Position numbers and translations under genes: made by a program. A DNA stretch of 64,000 bases from Microbacterium sp. STN6 (lineage in GTDB: Bacteria; Actinomycetota; Actinomycetes; Actinomycetales; Microbacteriaceae): NCBI RefSeq assembly GCF_026410545.1, contig NZ_JAPMIT010000002.1:310001-374000 (forward strand), in the 5' to 3' direction. The notes under the pieces are model-generated. The model had not been told where the DNA came from, did no database searches, and saw only the letters and a list, made by a program, of their open reading frames with translations. Below, one piece after another: positions 56,004 through 64,000 of the stretch (position 1 is the first letter of the stretch; every line of letters starts with the position of its first letter).

Positions 56004-57521
56004 ATGTCTGAGTCGAGCGCCCACCCCTTCACCACCGCCACCGGCAGCGACGTTCGCGTTCGCTTCTGCCCGTCGCCCACCGGCACGCCGCACGTCGGGC
56101 TCGTGCGCACGGCCCTGTTCAACTGGGCGTACGCGCGGCACACCGGCGGCAAGCTGATCTTCCGCATCGAAGACACCGACGCGGCGCGCGACAGTGAAGA
56201 GAGCTACGCGCAGATCATCGAGGCGCTCGCCTGGCTCAACATCGACTGGGACGAGGGCGTCAACGTGGGCGGCCCGCACGGCCCCTACCGCCAGTCCGAG
56301 CGCCACGACGTGTACCAGGCCGTCATCGAGCGCTTGAAGGAATCGGGCCATATCTACGAGAGCTTCGCCACCGCCGAGGAGATCGAGGCGCGCAACGTGG
56401 CGCAGGGCCGCGACGCGAAGATGGGCTACGACAACTTCGAGCGCGAACTCACCGAGGCCGAGAGGCAGCGGATGCGCGACGAGGGCCGCCTGCCCGCGTT
56501 GCGCCTGCGGGTTCCCGACACCGAGCTCGGCTTCCACGACCTCGTGCGCGGCGACATCACGTTCCCGGCCGGCTCGTTCAGCGACTTCGTGGTGGTGCGC
56601 CCCAACGGCAAGCCGCTCTACACGTTCGTGAACCCGGTGGATGACGCGCTCATGGGCGTCACGCACGTGCTGCGCGGCGAGGATCTGCTGCCGTCCACCC
56701 CGCGCCAGATCGCGCTGTACCACGCGCTCATCGACATCGGCCTCACCTCGTTCGTGCCGCAGTTCGGGCACCTGCCCACCGTGCTCGGCGAGGGCACCAA
56801 GAAGCTCTCGAAGCGCGACCCCGAGTCAAACCTCTTCCACCATCGCGACCGCGGCTTCATTCCCGAGGGGCTCGTCAACTACCTCGCCCTGCTCGGCTGG
56901 GGCTTCTCGGCCGATCGCGACGTGTTCAGCCTCGACGAGATGGTGGCCGCCTTCGACGTCGAAGACGTCAACCCCAACCCGGCCCGCTTCGACCTGAAGA
57001 AGGCCGAGTCCATCAACGGCGACCATATCCGCATGCTCTCAGACGAGGACTTCGCGAACCGCAGCGTCGCCTACCTGGTAGCCGCAGGCATCCTCACCGA
57101 GCCCCTCACGGTCGGCCAGCGCGACACTCTCGACCAGGCCGCGCCGCTCGTGAAGGAGCGCGTGCAGCTGCTGGGCGAGACCCCGGGCATGCTCGGTTTT
57201 CTGTTCACGGATGCCGCGGGGCTGGTCATCGAGGAAGACGCGCGCGCGACGCTGAAGGAGAACGCGGTCGAGGTGCTCTCGGCGTCGCTCGCCGCGCTCG
57301 ACGGGCTCGGCGACGACGAGTGGCGCCACGAGACGCTCGAGGAGCGGCTGCGCACGGCGCTCGTCGACGGCCTCGGCATCAAGCCGCGCCTCGCGTTCGG
57401 GCCGCTGCGCGTCGCCGTCTCGGGCCGGCGCGTCTCGCCGCCGCTGTTCGAGTCGATGCAGATCCTCGGCCGCACCGAGACGCTCACCCGAATCGAGCGG
57501 CTGCAGGCAAGCCTCGGCTGA
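56004..57521 (+). CDS. gltX: glutamyl-tRNA synthetase
   Basis: Class I aminoacyl-tRNA synthetase of 505 residues. The HIGH-type motif is in [18 protein letters not shown]; the KMSKS-type loop is [10 protein letters not shown]. Other signatures are [10 protein letters not shown] and [12 protein letters not shown]. Discriminating or non-discriminating character cannot be read here; many Actinobacteria charge tRNA-Gln through this enzyme and an amidotransferase. It shares one base with the next gene (TGATG). Confidence 0.96.
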   Translation: MSESSAHPFTTATGSDVRVRFCPSPTGTPHVGLVRTALFNWAYARHTGGKLIFRIEDTDAARDSEESYAQIIEALAWLNIDWDEGVNVGGPHGPYRQSERHDVYQAVIERLKESGHIYESFATAEEIEARNVAQGRDAKMGYDNFERELTEAERQRMRDEGRLPALRLRVPDTELGFHDLVRGDITFPAGSFSDFVVVRPNGKPLYTFVNPVDDALMGVTHVLRGEDLLPSTPRQIALYHALIDIGLTSFVPQFGHLPTVLGEGTKKLSKRDPESNLFHHRDRGFIPEGLVNYLALLGWGFSADRDVFSLDEMVAAFDVEDVNPNPARFDLKKAESINGDHIRMLSDEDFANRSVAYLVAAGILTEPLTVGQRDTLDQAAPLVKERVQLLGETPGMLGFLFTDAAGLVIEEDARATLKENAVEVLSASLAALDGLGDDEWRHETLEERLRTALVDGLGIKPRLAFGPLRVAVSGRRVSPPLFESMQILGRTETLTRIERLQASLG

Positions 57522-58441
57522 TGGCGGCCTCACGCGAGCGGTACGACGTGGTCGTGGTCGGCGGCGGTCCGGCCGGCCTCTCGGCCGCCGTGAACCTCGC
57601 ACGCGCCCGGCGCCACACGCTCGTGATCGACAGCAACCGCCCGCGCAACGCGGCCACGCTGCACGCGCACGGCTTCCTCACGCGCGACGGAATCTCGCCG
57701 CTCGAGCTGCGCGCGCTCGGCCGGCACGAGGTGGAGTCGTACCCGTGCGGAGCGACCCACTTCGGCCTCGTTACGGCGGTGGTGCGTGACGGAGACGGCT
57801 TTGCTGTCGACGCATCCGGTGTTCGCGGGGAACCGGACCTGCACGTGTTCGCCCGCGTCGTGCTCATCACGAGCGGGCTGAAGGAGACGCTGCCGGCGCT
57901 GCCCAGCCTGCGCGGCTTCTACGGCACGAGCGTGCACAGCTGCATGGAATGCGACGGCTACGAGAAGCGCGACATGCCGCTCGCGCTCATCGGCGAGAGC
58001 GGCGACCTGGCCGAGCGCGCGCTGCTGCTGGCGCAATGGTCGGCCGACATCATCGTGTTCACGAACGGGGTCGGCACGGTGACGGCGGATGCTGAGGCGC
58101 GGCTCGCGGCGCGGGGAATCCGCGTCGAGCGGCGACCGATCGACGACCTCGTGGGCGAGCGGGCGGGCATGACCGGGGTGCGGTTGGCCGACGGTGAGGT
58201 TGTGGCACGGGCGGGGGGCTTCATCCGCCCGTTCTATTCGCCGGCACTCGACTATGCGGCGTCTCTGGAACTTGAAACGGATGCCGCGGGCCTCGTCGTC
58301 GTCGATGACACCGGCGCCACGAGCGCCCCCGGCGTCTACGCCGCCGGGGACCCCACGGCGGCCGGGCCGCAGCAACTCGTGGTCGCTGCCGGGGCCGGAG
58401 CGGTCGCCGCCGCCAGGATCAACCGCGACCTGCTCGACTGA
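57521..58441 (+). CDS. thioredoxin-reductase-like FAD/NAD(P) oxidoreductase
   Basis: Flavoprotein of 306 residues related to thioredoxin reductase. FAD motif VVVGGGPAGLSAAVN (12-26), a second binding motif in LALIGESGDLAERA, and GVYAAGDPTAAGPQQL near the end. The redox pair position reads CMEC (141-144), so a dithiol is possible, but the context (SVHSCMECDGYE) differs from the CATC of TrxR. No thioredoxin gene is adjacent. ATG 57521 overlaps the gltX stop, so the two are cotranscribed. Confidence 0.85.
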   Translation: MAASRERYDVVVVGGGPAGLSAAVNLARARRHTLVIDSNRPRNAATLHAHGFLTRDGISPLELRALGRHEVESYPCGATHFGLVTAVVRDGDGFAVDASGVRGEPDLHVFARVVLITSGLKETLPALPSLRGFYGTSVHSCMECDGYEKRDMPLALIGESGDLAERALLLAQWSADIIVFTNGVGTVTADAEARLAARGIRVERRPIDDLVGERAGMTGVRLADGEVVARAGGFIRPFYSPALDYAASLELETDAAGLVVVDDTGATSAPGVYAAGDPTAAGPQQLVVAAGAGAVAAARINRDLLD

Positions 58442-58464
58442 CGACTGCGGTTGCTGGCGTCGGT

Positions 58465-58956
58465 CTAGACGATTGCCTTCGCGGCGCACTTCTTGGCGGC
58501 CGCGTTCAACTCGTCTGCGGTGTGCTGCTCCTGCTGCAGGTTCTCCTGGAGCAGTTCCTGCACTTCGGCGGCGCCCATGGCCTCGGCCATGGTGATGAGG
58601 CTCTCGTACACCGACATCTCGTAGTGCTCGGTGCCGAGCGCGGCCGAGAGGGCGACACTGTCGACGAGCTTCGGGTCGGTCTTGCCGATCATCGAGGAGC
58701 CCTCTTTGGCGAGACCCTTGGTGGTAGGGGAGGGCTCGGCGTTCTTCTCGATGTCGAGCAGCTCGAAGATGCGCTCGAGGTTGGCGATCTGCTGGCGGGT
58801 CTCGTCCTGGTGGTGGGCGAAGAGCTTCTTGATCTCGTCGGCCTGGGCGGCGCCCTCGAGTTCCTTGAGCATGTCGAGCGAGTCGTTCTCCATGGTCATG
58901 GTGGTGGCGAGCTGGTAGCCGAAGAGCTCTTGCGGGGTGTTGAAGTGCTCGAACAC
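58465..58956 (-). CDS. DUF892 ferritin-like protein (YciE family)
   Basis: Four-helix ferritin-like protein of 163 residues. The signature start is HFNTPQELFGYQLATTMTMENDSLDML, followed by HHQDETRQQIANLERIFELL and EHYEMSVYESLITMAEAMG, with paired Glu/His residues likely to bind metal. YciE-type proteins are stress-linked, with unclear activity. The GTG start at 58956 has AAAGGA upstream; a longer frame to 59055 is unlikely. Confidence 0.85.
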   Translation of the reverse strand: MFEHFNTPQELFGYQLATTMTMENDSLDMLKELEGAAQADEIKKLFAHHQDETRQQIANLERIFELLDIEKNAEPSPTTKGLAKEGSSMIGKTDPKLVDSVALSAALGTEHYEMSVYESLITMAEAMGAAEVQELLQENLQQEQHTADELNAAAKKCAAKAIV

Positions 58957-59056
58957 GGGGTGCGTCCTTTCGCGAGAATGGTTGGTGTGCCTTATCCGGT
59001 TCGGTTTACTCCGGCGTCTCGCGCGAAGCACCCCCTTGCGCCTTCGGATTCGCATA

Positions 59057-59094
59057 AAAAGCGCGCGTCTCGTATTCTTAGGGACGGCGCTTTT
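59057..59094. promoter_or_regulatory. inverted repeat between the DUF892 gene and tRNA-Gln
   Basis: AAAAGCGC and GCGCTTTT (59057-59064 and 59087-59094), extended by CGTC/GACG with one bulged base. TATTCT in the loop could be a -10 element for tRNA-Gln. It may be an operator or a promoter-linked hairpin. Confidence 0.35.
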
Positions 59095-59139
59095 CGAGCG
59101 CTGATCACCCGCAGTACGGCCCCAGGCCTTGCGGAGTGG

Positions 59140-59214
59140 TGGGGTATGGTGTAATTGGCAACACGGCGGTTTCTGGTACCGTTGTTCTTGGTTCGAGTCC
59201 AGGTACCCCAGCCA
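59140..59214 (+). tRNA. tRNA-Gln (anticodon CTG)
   Basis: Cloverleaf of 75 nt with encoded CCA. Acceptor TGGGGTA pairs with TACCCCA; the anticodon loop TTCTGGT holds CTG in the stem GCGGT/ACCGT; the T arm is around GGTTCGAGTCC. A type I restriction-modification operon begins 560 bp downstream. Confidence 0.96.
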
Positions 59215-59777
59215 GTTGATTCTTACTCAAACCATGGTCAAGTGAACTCGAACCTTTGCGTGGTGATTTCGACTCCTTGCTCCGTGAGCGGGGAGTTCTT
59301 GTCCTTTCTGTAGCTCGCTCGCCCCTGCGGAGGAGACGTCTAGGCGTAGAGGTCCTGCAGAACGCCAGCGAGCCGCCTGTTGCTGATGGGAGCATCGTCC
59401 CCTTTGCAACGACACCCCGACCTCGGGCGCTTTGATCACTCGGCCGGGTGGTCGCAGTCCTATTCATGATCGGCAGTTCTCCGGGACCCATCTGGTTCGT
59501 TTTTCAGGTCGCCTCGCTCGCTGTCGTTGCTTCAACGAGACACGAAATCGCGGCATAAATAAATTGAATTTTGGATTCGGTTTGAGGCATCTCCCGGCCC
59601 ACGAATCACCCGAAGCGGGGACTCGGCTGTGTCGGTGCTGAACGCTAGCCTGAGAGCACACTTTGTAGATAACTAACATGCACACCTCGGTGTGGAGGAG
59701 AACATACCCGATATGACCTGCCTGATGACGAGCGAATCAACGATGGCACAAGTGCGCTCGAGACTGGTGGGCTGGTA
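59215..59777. other. 563-bp gene-free region between tRNA-Gln and hsdM
   Basis: I see no convincing gene, tRNA repeat or transposon end here. The base composition falls in the middle (AAATCGCGGCATAAATAAAT at about 59544-59563), unlike the rest of the window. It presumably contains the hsdM promoter (possibly TAGATA at 59666). The short open frames have poor coding bias. Confidence 0.5.
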
Positions 59778-61346
59778 ATGGCGCGGACAACGAAGGAAGC
59801 CCAGCGCACCGAGCTACACAAGACGATCTGGCGCATCGCCAACGACCTTCGCGGCAGCGTCGACGGGTGGGACTTCAAGAGTTACGTGCTAGGCATCCTC
59901 TTCTACCGGTTCATCTCGGAGAACCTGACCGCCTACCTGAACGAGCGCGAGCATCAGGCTGGCGACGCGGGGTTCGACTACACGACGCTCAGCGACGTGG
60001 ATGCCGAATTCGGCCGTAAGGACACCGTCGAGGAGAAGGGCTTCTTCATCCTGCCCTCGGACCTTTTTGTCAATGTGCGCCGTCATGCTCCGCGTGACGA
60101 GAACCTCAACGAGAGACTGGAGCGGGTCTTTAAGAACATCGAGGGCTCAGCGGTCGGCACCGAAAGCGAGGACGACATCAAGGGGCTGTTCGACGACCTC
60201 GACGTGAACTCGGCCAAGCTCGGCAACACCGTTGCGAAGCGCAATGAGAAGCTCGTCAAGCTGCTGGACGCCATCGGCGATCTCAACCTCGGCAATTTCG
60301 CCACCCACGAGATCGATGCATTCGGGGACGCCTACGAGTACCTGATGCAGATGTATGCGTCGGCGGCTGGCAAGTCCGGTGGCGAGTATTACACGCCACA
60401 GGAGGTCTCTGAACTCCTTGCCCGGCTGACGGTGGTCGGCAAGAAGACGGTGAACAAGGTCTACGACCCGGCCGTTGGCTCGGGCTCGCTGCTGCTGAAG
60501 TTCCAGAAGGTGCTCGGCCCGACCGGGGTGCGGCAGGGGTACTTCGGCCAGGAGATCAATCTGACCACGTACAACCTGGCCCGCATCAATATGTTCCTGC
60601 ACGATGTGCCCTACGAGCAGTTCAACCTCGCGCACGGCGATACGCTCACCGACCCGCAGCACTGGGACGACGAGCCATTCGAGGCGATTGTCTCTAACCC
60701 GCCCTACTCGATCAAGTGGGACGGTGACGCTAACCCGCTTCTCATCAACGATGAGCGCTTCGCTCCGGCTGGTGTGCTGGCACCGAAGTCGAAGGCAGAC
60801 CTGGCCTTCACGATGCACATCCTGTCCTGGCTTGCCGTCAACGGTACGGCCGCGATCGTCGAGTTCCCTGGCGTGCTCTACCGTGGGGGAGCGGAAGCGA
60901 AGATCCGTAAATACCTGATCGACAACAACTACGTCGATACCGTCATCCAACTGCCGCCGGACCTGTTCTTTGGCACCACCATCGCGACCTGCATCATCGT
61001 GCTGAAGAAGTCGAAGAAGACCAACGATGTGCTCTTCATCAATGCCTCGGACGAGTTCAAGCGCATTGGCAACAAGAACAAACTCACGTCCGACTTCCAA
61101 CAGAAGATCCTCGGAGCGTTCGAGGATCGCAAGGATGTCGAACATTTCGCCACCCTGGTGTCGAACATCGACATCGCGGAGAACAGCTACAACGTCGCAG
61201 TGTCCTCGTATGTTGAGCAGGAAGACACTCGCGAAGTTGTCGACATCACTGCACTGAACGCCGAGATCGCCCGCATTGTCGCTCGGCAGGCCGAACTGCG
61301 CATCTCGATCGACGAGATCGTCGCGGACCTGGCGGGAACGTCTTGA
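59778..61346 (+). CDS. hsdM: type I restriction-modification system, DNA methyltransferase subunit HsdM
   Basis: Methyltransferase subunit of 522 residues. The N-terminal HsdM_N domain (about 9-155) is followed by the N6-adenine methylase domain: AdoMet motif DPAVGSGS (230-237) and catalytic NPPYSIKW (307-314). It forms M2S with HsdS to methylate the host's recognition sites. ATG 59778 has GGGCTGGTA upstream. It overlaps the next gene by 4 nt (TTGA). The codon usage is a little less G/C-biased than the core genes. Confidence 0.95.
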   Translation: MARTTKEAQRTELHKTIWRIANDLRGSVDGWDFKSYVLGILFYRFISENLTAYLNEREHQAGDAGFDYTTLSDVDAEFGRKDTVEEKGFFILPSDLFVNVRRHAPRDENLNERLERVFKNIEGSAVGTESEDDIKGLFDDLDVNSAKLGNTVAKRNEKLVKLLDAIGDLNLGNFATHEIDAFGDAYEYLMQMYASAAGKSGGEYYTPQEVSELLARLTVVGKKTVNKVYDPAVGSGSLLLKFQKVLGPTGVRQGYFGQEINLTTYNLARINMFLHDVPYEQFNLAHGDTLTDPQHWDDEPFEAIVSNPPYSIKWDGDANPLLINDERFAPAGVLAPKSKADLAFTMHILSWLAVNGTAAIVEFPGVLYRGGAEAKIRKYLIDNNYVDTVIQLPPDLFFGTTIATCIIVLKKSKKTNDVLFINASDEFKRIGNKNKLTSDFQQKILGAFEDRKDVEHFATLVSNIDIAENSYNVAVSSYVEQEDTREVVDITALNAEIARIVARQAELRISIDEIVADLAGTS

Positions 61347-61864
61347 GCGTCGATCGGTTCGGGATCCCCGACAATTTCTTCGGGGCGCACGACGAGGACC
61401 TCTTTGGTGCGCTCGGACGAATCGCAAGTCTTTCGGCCCTTGTCGAGTATCAGGCTCTCACGATCTACCAGACAATGATGAACTTGCGGCAGAATGCAGC
61501 GACACAACGCAGCGCCGGCCAACTCATTGGGCAAGCGCGCGAAGCTCTCGCCTCCGTCGGAAGCGAAGCCACGAAGGCGCCTCTCGTTCAATACTTCACT
61601 GACGTCGATGCAGTCCTACGTCAACGCAACGATTACATTCACAGCCTCTGGCCAGCTCAGCCAGGAGGGCAGCTCTTCGGCTGGCGTCCCTCGCGGAACA
61701 AGATTGCTCTCGCACACGAACCGAATCAGACGCTCACGTCCAGCCTCGCGGAGCTTAGGGCCTTCATAATCACGCTGGTGGAACTCATTCAGAGGCGCGA
61801 CGCGGTTTATGGCGCGGCTCGCGCAGAACAACAGTTGAAGATCAATGCCGAGGTTACGTCGTGA
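61343..61864 (+). CDS. HEPN-like protein encoded between hsdM and hsdS
   Basis: All-alpha protein of 173 residues that I do not recognise from a named family. Helices are predicted across 20-72 (FGALGRIASLSALVEYQALTI) and near 80-102. RQRNDYIHSLWP at 93-104 contains RNDYIH (95-100), an Rx4H motif with a polar residue after Arg, the active-site pattern of HEPN ribonucleases. It starts with TTG overlapping the hsdM stop and ends overlapping hsdS by 4 nt, so it is translated with the system. HEPN nucleases such as PrrC accompany type I systems as back-up defence; here the ATPase part of PrrC is absent. Assignment by motif only. Confidence 0.7.
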   Translation: MSVDRFGIPDNFFGAHDEDLFGALGRIASLSALVEYQALTIYQTMMNLRQNAATQRSAGQLIGQAREALASVGSEATKAPLVQYFTDVDAVLRQRNDYIHSLWPAQPGGQLFGWRPSRNKIALAHEPNQTLTSSLAELRAFIITLVELIQRRDAVYGAARAEQQLKINAEVTS

Positions 61865-63042
61865 GCCGTATCGACGAGCTGGTCGCTGAGTTGGCCCCAC
61901 GCGGGGTCGAGTTCAAGACGCTCGGGGATGTTGGCGAGTTTATTCGCGGTAACGGTCTGCAGAAATCTGATCTAACTGACCAGGGAGCGCCTGCCATTCA
62001 TTATGGTCAGATCCACACTCATTACAGCATCTGGACTGATACGACGAAGTCGTTTACCGACCCGGCCTTGGCGGCTAAGCTCCGTCGTGCCAAGCCTGGT
62101 GACCTAATCATCGCTACCACTAGCGAGGATGACGTGGCCGTCGCCAAAGCAACAGCGTGGATTGGTGTCAAGGAAGTTGCGGTCAGCGGTGATGCCTACA
62201 TCTATCGCCACTCTCTCGACCCTCGGTACGTTGCCTATTTCTTCCAATCAGACCAGTTTCAAGGTCAGAAGGCTCGTCACGTCTCAGGGACCAAGGTTCG
62301 TAGAATCTCAGGGTCGTCCCTCGCAAAGGTCCGGATCCCCGTGCCGCCTCTCGAGGTGCAGCGTGAGATCGTGAGAATATTGGATCAGTTCACTTCGCTG
62401 GAGGCGGAGCTGGAGGCGGAGCTGGAGGCGGAGCTGGAGGTTCGGCGAACTCAGTACACGCATTACCGGAACTTGTTAGTTAGCAAGCAGCGCTTTGCTT
62501 CGAAGGAGTGGGTACCGCTCTCTACAGTGGCCACTATTCGCACAGGTTCCAAGCCAGAGAATATTGTGAGTCTTGGCGAGATTCCATATATCAATGCGGG
62601 TACAGAGCCTTCCGGATTCACAACCGCATCCAACGCTGCTGGTGGTGTGGTTACGATTCCCTCCCGGGGGCAAGGCGGCGCTGGCCACGTCGGATACCAA
62701 GATGCAGATTTCTGGTGCGGGCCGCTGTGCTATCAGATCGCGAGCAATTCGTCAGCTTTGTTCAATAGGTTCTTGTACTTCTTTCTCAAGAATATTCAGG
62801 ATGAAATAGTCGGGCTGCGAAAGGTCGGCAGTATTCCTGCTGTCAATAAGTCTGATCTTGGCGAAGTATTGGTTCCCGTTGTTCACGTCGATGAGCAGCT
62901 GCGAATCGTCGGCATCCTGGACCAACTTGATGCGCTCGTGAACGACCTCAGCATTGGTCTCCCTGCCGAGCTTGCCGCCCGCCGCCAGCAATACGAGTAC
63001 TATCGCGACAAACTCCTCACGTTCGAGGACGCTGCGGCATGA
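61861..63042 (+). CDS. hsdS: type I restriction-modification system, specificity subunit HsdS
   Basis: Specificity subunit of 393 residues with two target-recognition domains (about 15-165 and 210-350), each followed by a long helix (VQREIVRILDQFTSLEAELE and EQLRIVGILDQLDALVNDLS). Each domain would bind one half of a bipartite DNA site. The central spacer helix contains LEAE repeated three times (180-191), encoded by a 12-bp tandem repeat. The start is GTG, overlapping the upstream gene. TRD1 and TRD2 regions have lower GC than the surrounding genes, as expected for exchanged specificity domains. Confidence 0.93.
   Translation: MSRIDELVAELAPRGVEFKTLGDVGEFIRGNGLQKSDLTDQGAPAIHYGQIHTHYSIWTDTTKSFTDPALAAKLRRAKPGDLIIATTSEDDVAVAKATAWIGVKEVAVSGDAYIYRHSLDPRYVAYFFQSDQFQGQKARHVSGTKVRRISGSSLAKVRIPVPPLEVQREIVRILDQFTSLEAELEAELEAELEVRRTQYTHYRNLLVSKQRFASKEWVPLSTVATIRTGSKPENIVSLGEIPYINAGTEPSGFTTASNAAGGVVTIPSRGQGGAGHVGYQDADFWCGPLCYQIASNSSALFNRFLYFFLKNIQDEIVGLRKVGSIPAVNKSDLGEVLVPVVHVDEQLRIVGILDQLDALVNDLSIGLPAELAARRQQYEYYRDKLLTFEDAAA
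62398..62440 (+). repeat. 12-bp tandem repeat in hsdS (3.6 units)
   Basis: CTGGAGGCGGAG occurs three times in a row (62398-62433) and a fourth copy begins (CTGGAGG). It is in frame and encodes LEAE units in the central spacer helix of HsdS. Confidence 0.92.
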
Positions 63043-64000
63043 GTGAAGCTAAGGCAGTTCGCTATGATCCGATCGCGATCAGCTCGGAGAGCACGGTCGT
63101 TTCGGAGTTCATCCCTGACGCAGCGGGGTCAACCGCATATCAGTCCGAGGCTGCACTCGAGCAGGAATTCATTCGGCTGCTTCAGAGTCAGGCGTACGAG
63201 TACCTGACTATCCATTCCGAGGCGGACCTCCTCGGGAACCTCCGCGTCCAGATCGAAACGCTGAACGGTCTCACCTTCTCGGACGCTGAGTGGGAGCGTC
63301 TGCTGGCGGAGTACATCGCTGGGACGAACGATGGCGCGGTTGAGAAGACTGTGCGTATCCAGGAGAACCACATTCACGCGTTCAAGCGCGATGACGGCTC
63401 AACGAAGAATATTGCGCTGCTGGATAAGAAGAACATCCACAACAACCGTTTGCAGGTGATCAACCAGTATGAGATCGCCAAGGGTGATGGCAGTGCGGCC
63501 CGCTCCAACCGCTACGACGTGACGGTGCTCGTCAATGGGCTGCCTCTGGTTCACGTCGAGTTGAAGCGTCGCGGAGTCGATATCCGCGAGGCGTTCAATC
63601 AGATCGACCGTTACCAGCGTGACAGCTTCTGGGCGGGTTCTGGCCTGTTCGACTACGTGCAGCTTTTCGTGATCAGTAACGGCACCCTGACGAAGTACTA
63701 CAGCAACACCACCCGTCGCCAGCACATCGAAGACTTCGCTGGCCGCAAGCGGGTGAAGAAGACCAGCAATTCGTTCGAGTTCACCTCCTGGTGGGCGGAT
63801 GCGACGAACAAGCCGATCACCGACCTAACTGGGTTCACCAAGACGTTCTTCGCCAAGCACGCGTTGTTGGCGATCCTCACCCGGTATTGCGTCCTCACCG
63901 ACGACAAGCTACTGCTGGTGATGCGGCCGTACCAGATTGTCGCGACCGAGCGGATACTGCAGAAGATCGATATCTCGGTCAACTACAAGCAGCTCGGCAC
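63039..64000 (+). CDS. hsdR: type I restriction-modification system, restriction subunit HsdR (N-terminal part)
   Basis: First 320 codons of HsdR; the gene continues past the right edge. ATG 63039 overlaps the hsdS stop (ATGA). The nuclease core of the PD-(D/E)xK type is seen in NRYDVTVLVNGLPLVHVELK, with Asp and Glu-x-Lys. The helicase motor domains would follow outside the window. With HsdM and HsdS it cleaves unmodified DNA after ATP-driven translocation. Confidence 0.93.
   Translation, partial: MSEAKAVRYDPIAISSESTVVSEFIPDAAGSTAYQSEAALEQEFIRLLQSQAYEYLTIHSEADLLGNLRVQIETLNGLTFSDAEWERLLAEYIAGTNDGAVEKTVRIQENHIHAFKRDDGSTKNIALLDKKNIHNNRLQVINQYEIAKGDGSAARSNRYDVTVLVNGLPLVHVELKRRGVDIREAFNQIDRYQRDSFWAGSGLFDYVQLFVISNGTLTKYYSNTTRRQHIEDFAGRKRVKKTSNSFEFTSWWADATNKPITDLTGFTKTFFAKHALLAILTRYCVLTDDKLLLVMRPYQIVATERILQKIDISVNYKQLG

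Noticed and set aside
59105-59491. Possible minus-strand protein ending over tRNA-Gln
   Set aside because: The frame reads through the reverse complement of the tRNA, a common false annotation; the rest lacks coding character.

Overview
The window is high-GC DNA from an actinobacterium, most likely a member of the Microbacteriaceae. The gene order ftsE-ftsX-smpB, the actinobacterial Tad pilus block, an IdeR/DtxR-like iron box, an HspR-type (HAIR) operator, near-universal G/C third codon positions and many apparently leaderless promoters (TAnnnT 6-9 nt before the start codon) all point that way. No plasmid or phage replication genes are present, so this reads as chromosome.

Layout. 1-2.6 kb: start of a DedA-like membrane protein behind an iron box, then a YeiH-type transporter divergent from a LysR regulator. 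2.6-7.2 kb: Tad/Flp pilus operon (tadA, tadB, tadC, a 55-residue Flp-like peptide, two TadE-like proteins, one TadG-like protein). 7.2-13.1 kb: MFS transporter, prfB, ftsE, ftsX, smpB and a protein-tyrosine phosphatase. 13.1-21 kb, minus strand: a DcuSR/CitAB-type two-component system, an MFS protein and an Fbp-like ABC importer. This block separates smpB from ssrA, a complete tmRNA gene at 21280-21655. 21.7-26 kb is an accessory stretch: an LANTG-anchored surface protein, a decayed ltrA fragment, a Fic protein and an intact ltrA. 26-31.4 kb: HAIR-controlled ClpC-like ATPase, quinone oxidoreductase, isochorismatase-like hydrolase, HisN-like phosphatase and tRNA-Lys. 31.6-33.3 kb: an HTH/Fic pair with paired operators.

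33.4-44.6 kb holds metabolic and hypothetical genes: NTF2-like proteins, a CynX-like MFS, GH15 glucosidase/trehalase, glucose-6-phosphate dehydrogenase, an ArsB-like permease and otsA-otsB (trehalose synthesis). 44.7-58.4 kb is mainly branched-chain amino-acid and housekeeping metabolism: ilvD, ilvB, ilvN, ilvC, a TetR regulator, serA, leuB, ilvE, an FAH-family enzyme, gltX and a thioredoxin-reductase-like flavoprotein. 58.5-64 kb: a DUF892 ferritin-like protein, tRNA-Gln, then a type I restriction-modification operon running off the right edge.

The most interesting element is that operon. Between hsdM and hsdS lies a 173-residue protein with a HEPN-type Rx4H motif (RNDYIH), overlapping both neighbours by 4 nt. 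Its hsdS also carries a 12-bp tandem repeat encoding LEAE in the central spacer, where repeat-number change can alter DNA specificity in related systems. Other points worth checking are the altered Fic motif and twin GTCC-N8-GGAC operators of the HTH/Fic pair, the abrupt codon-usage change in the last 290 bp of ilvD, the accessory insertion just downstream of ssrA, and a family of short intergenic palindromes that supply stop codons to some neighbouring genes.
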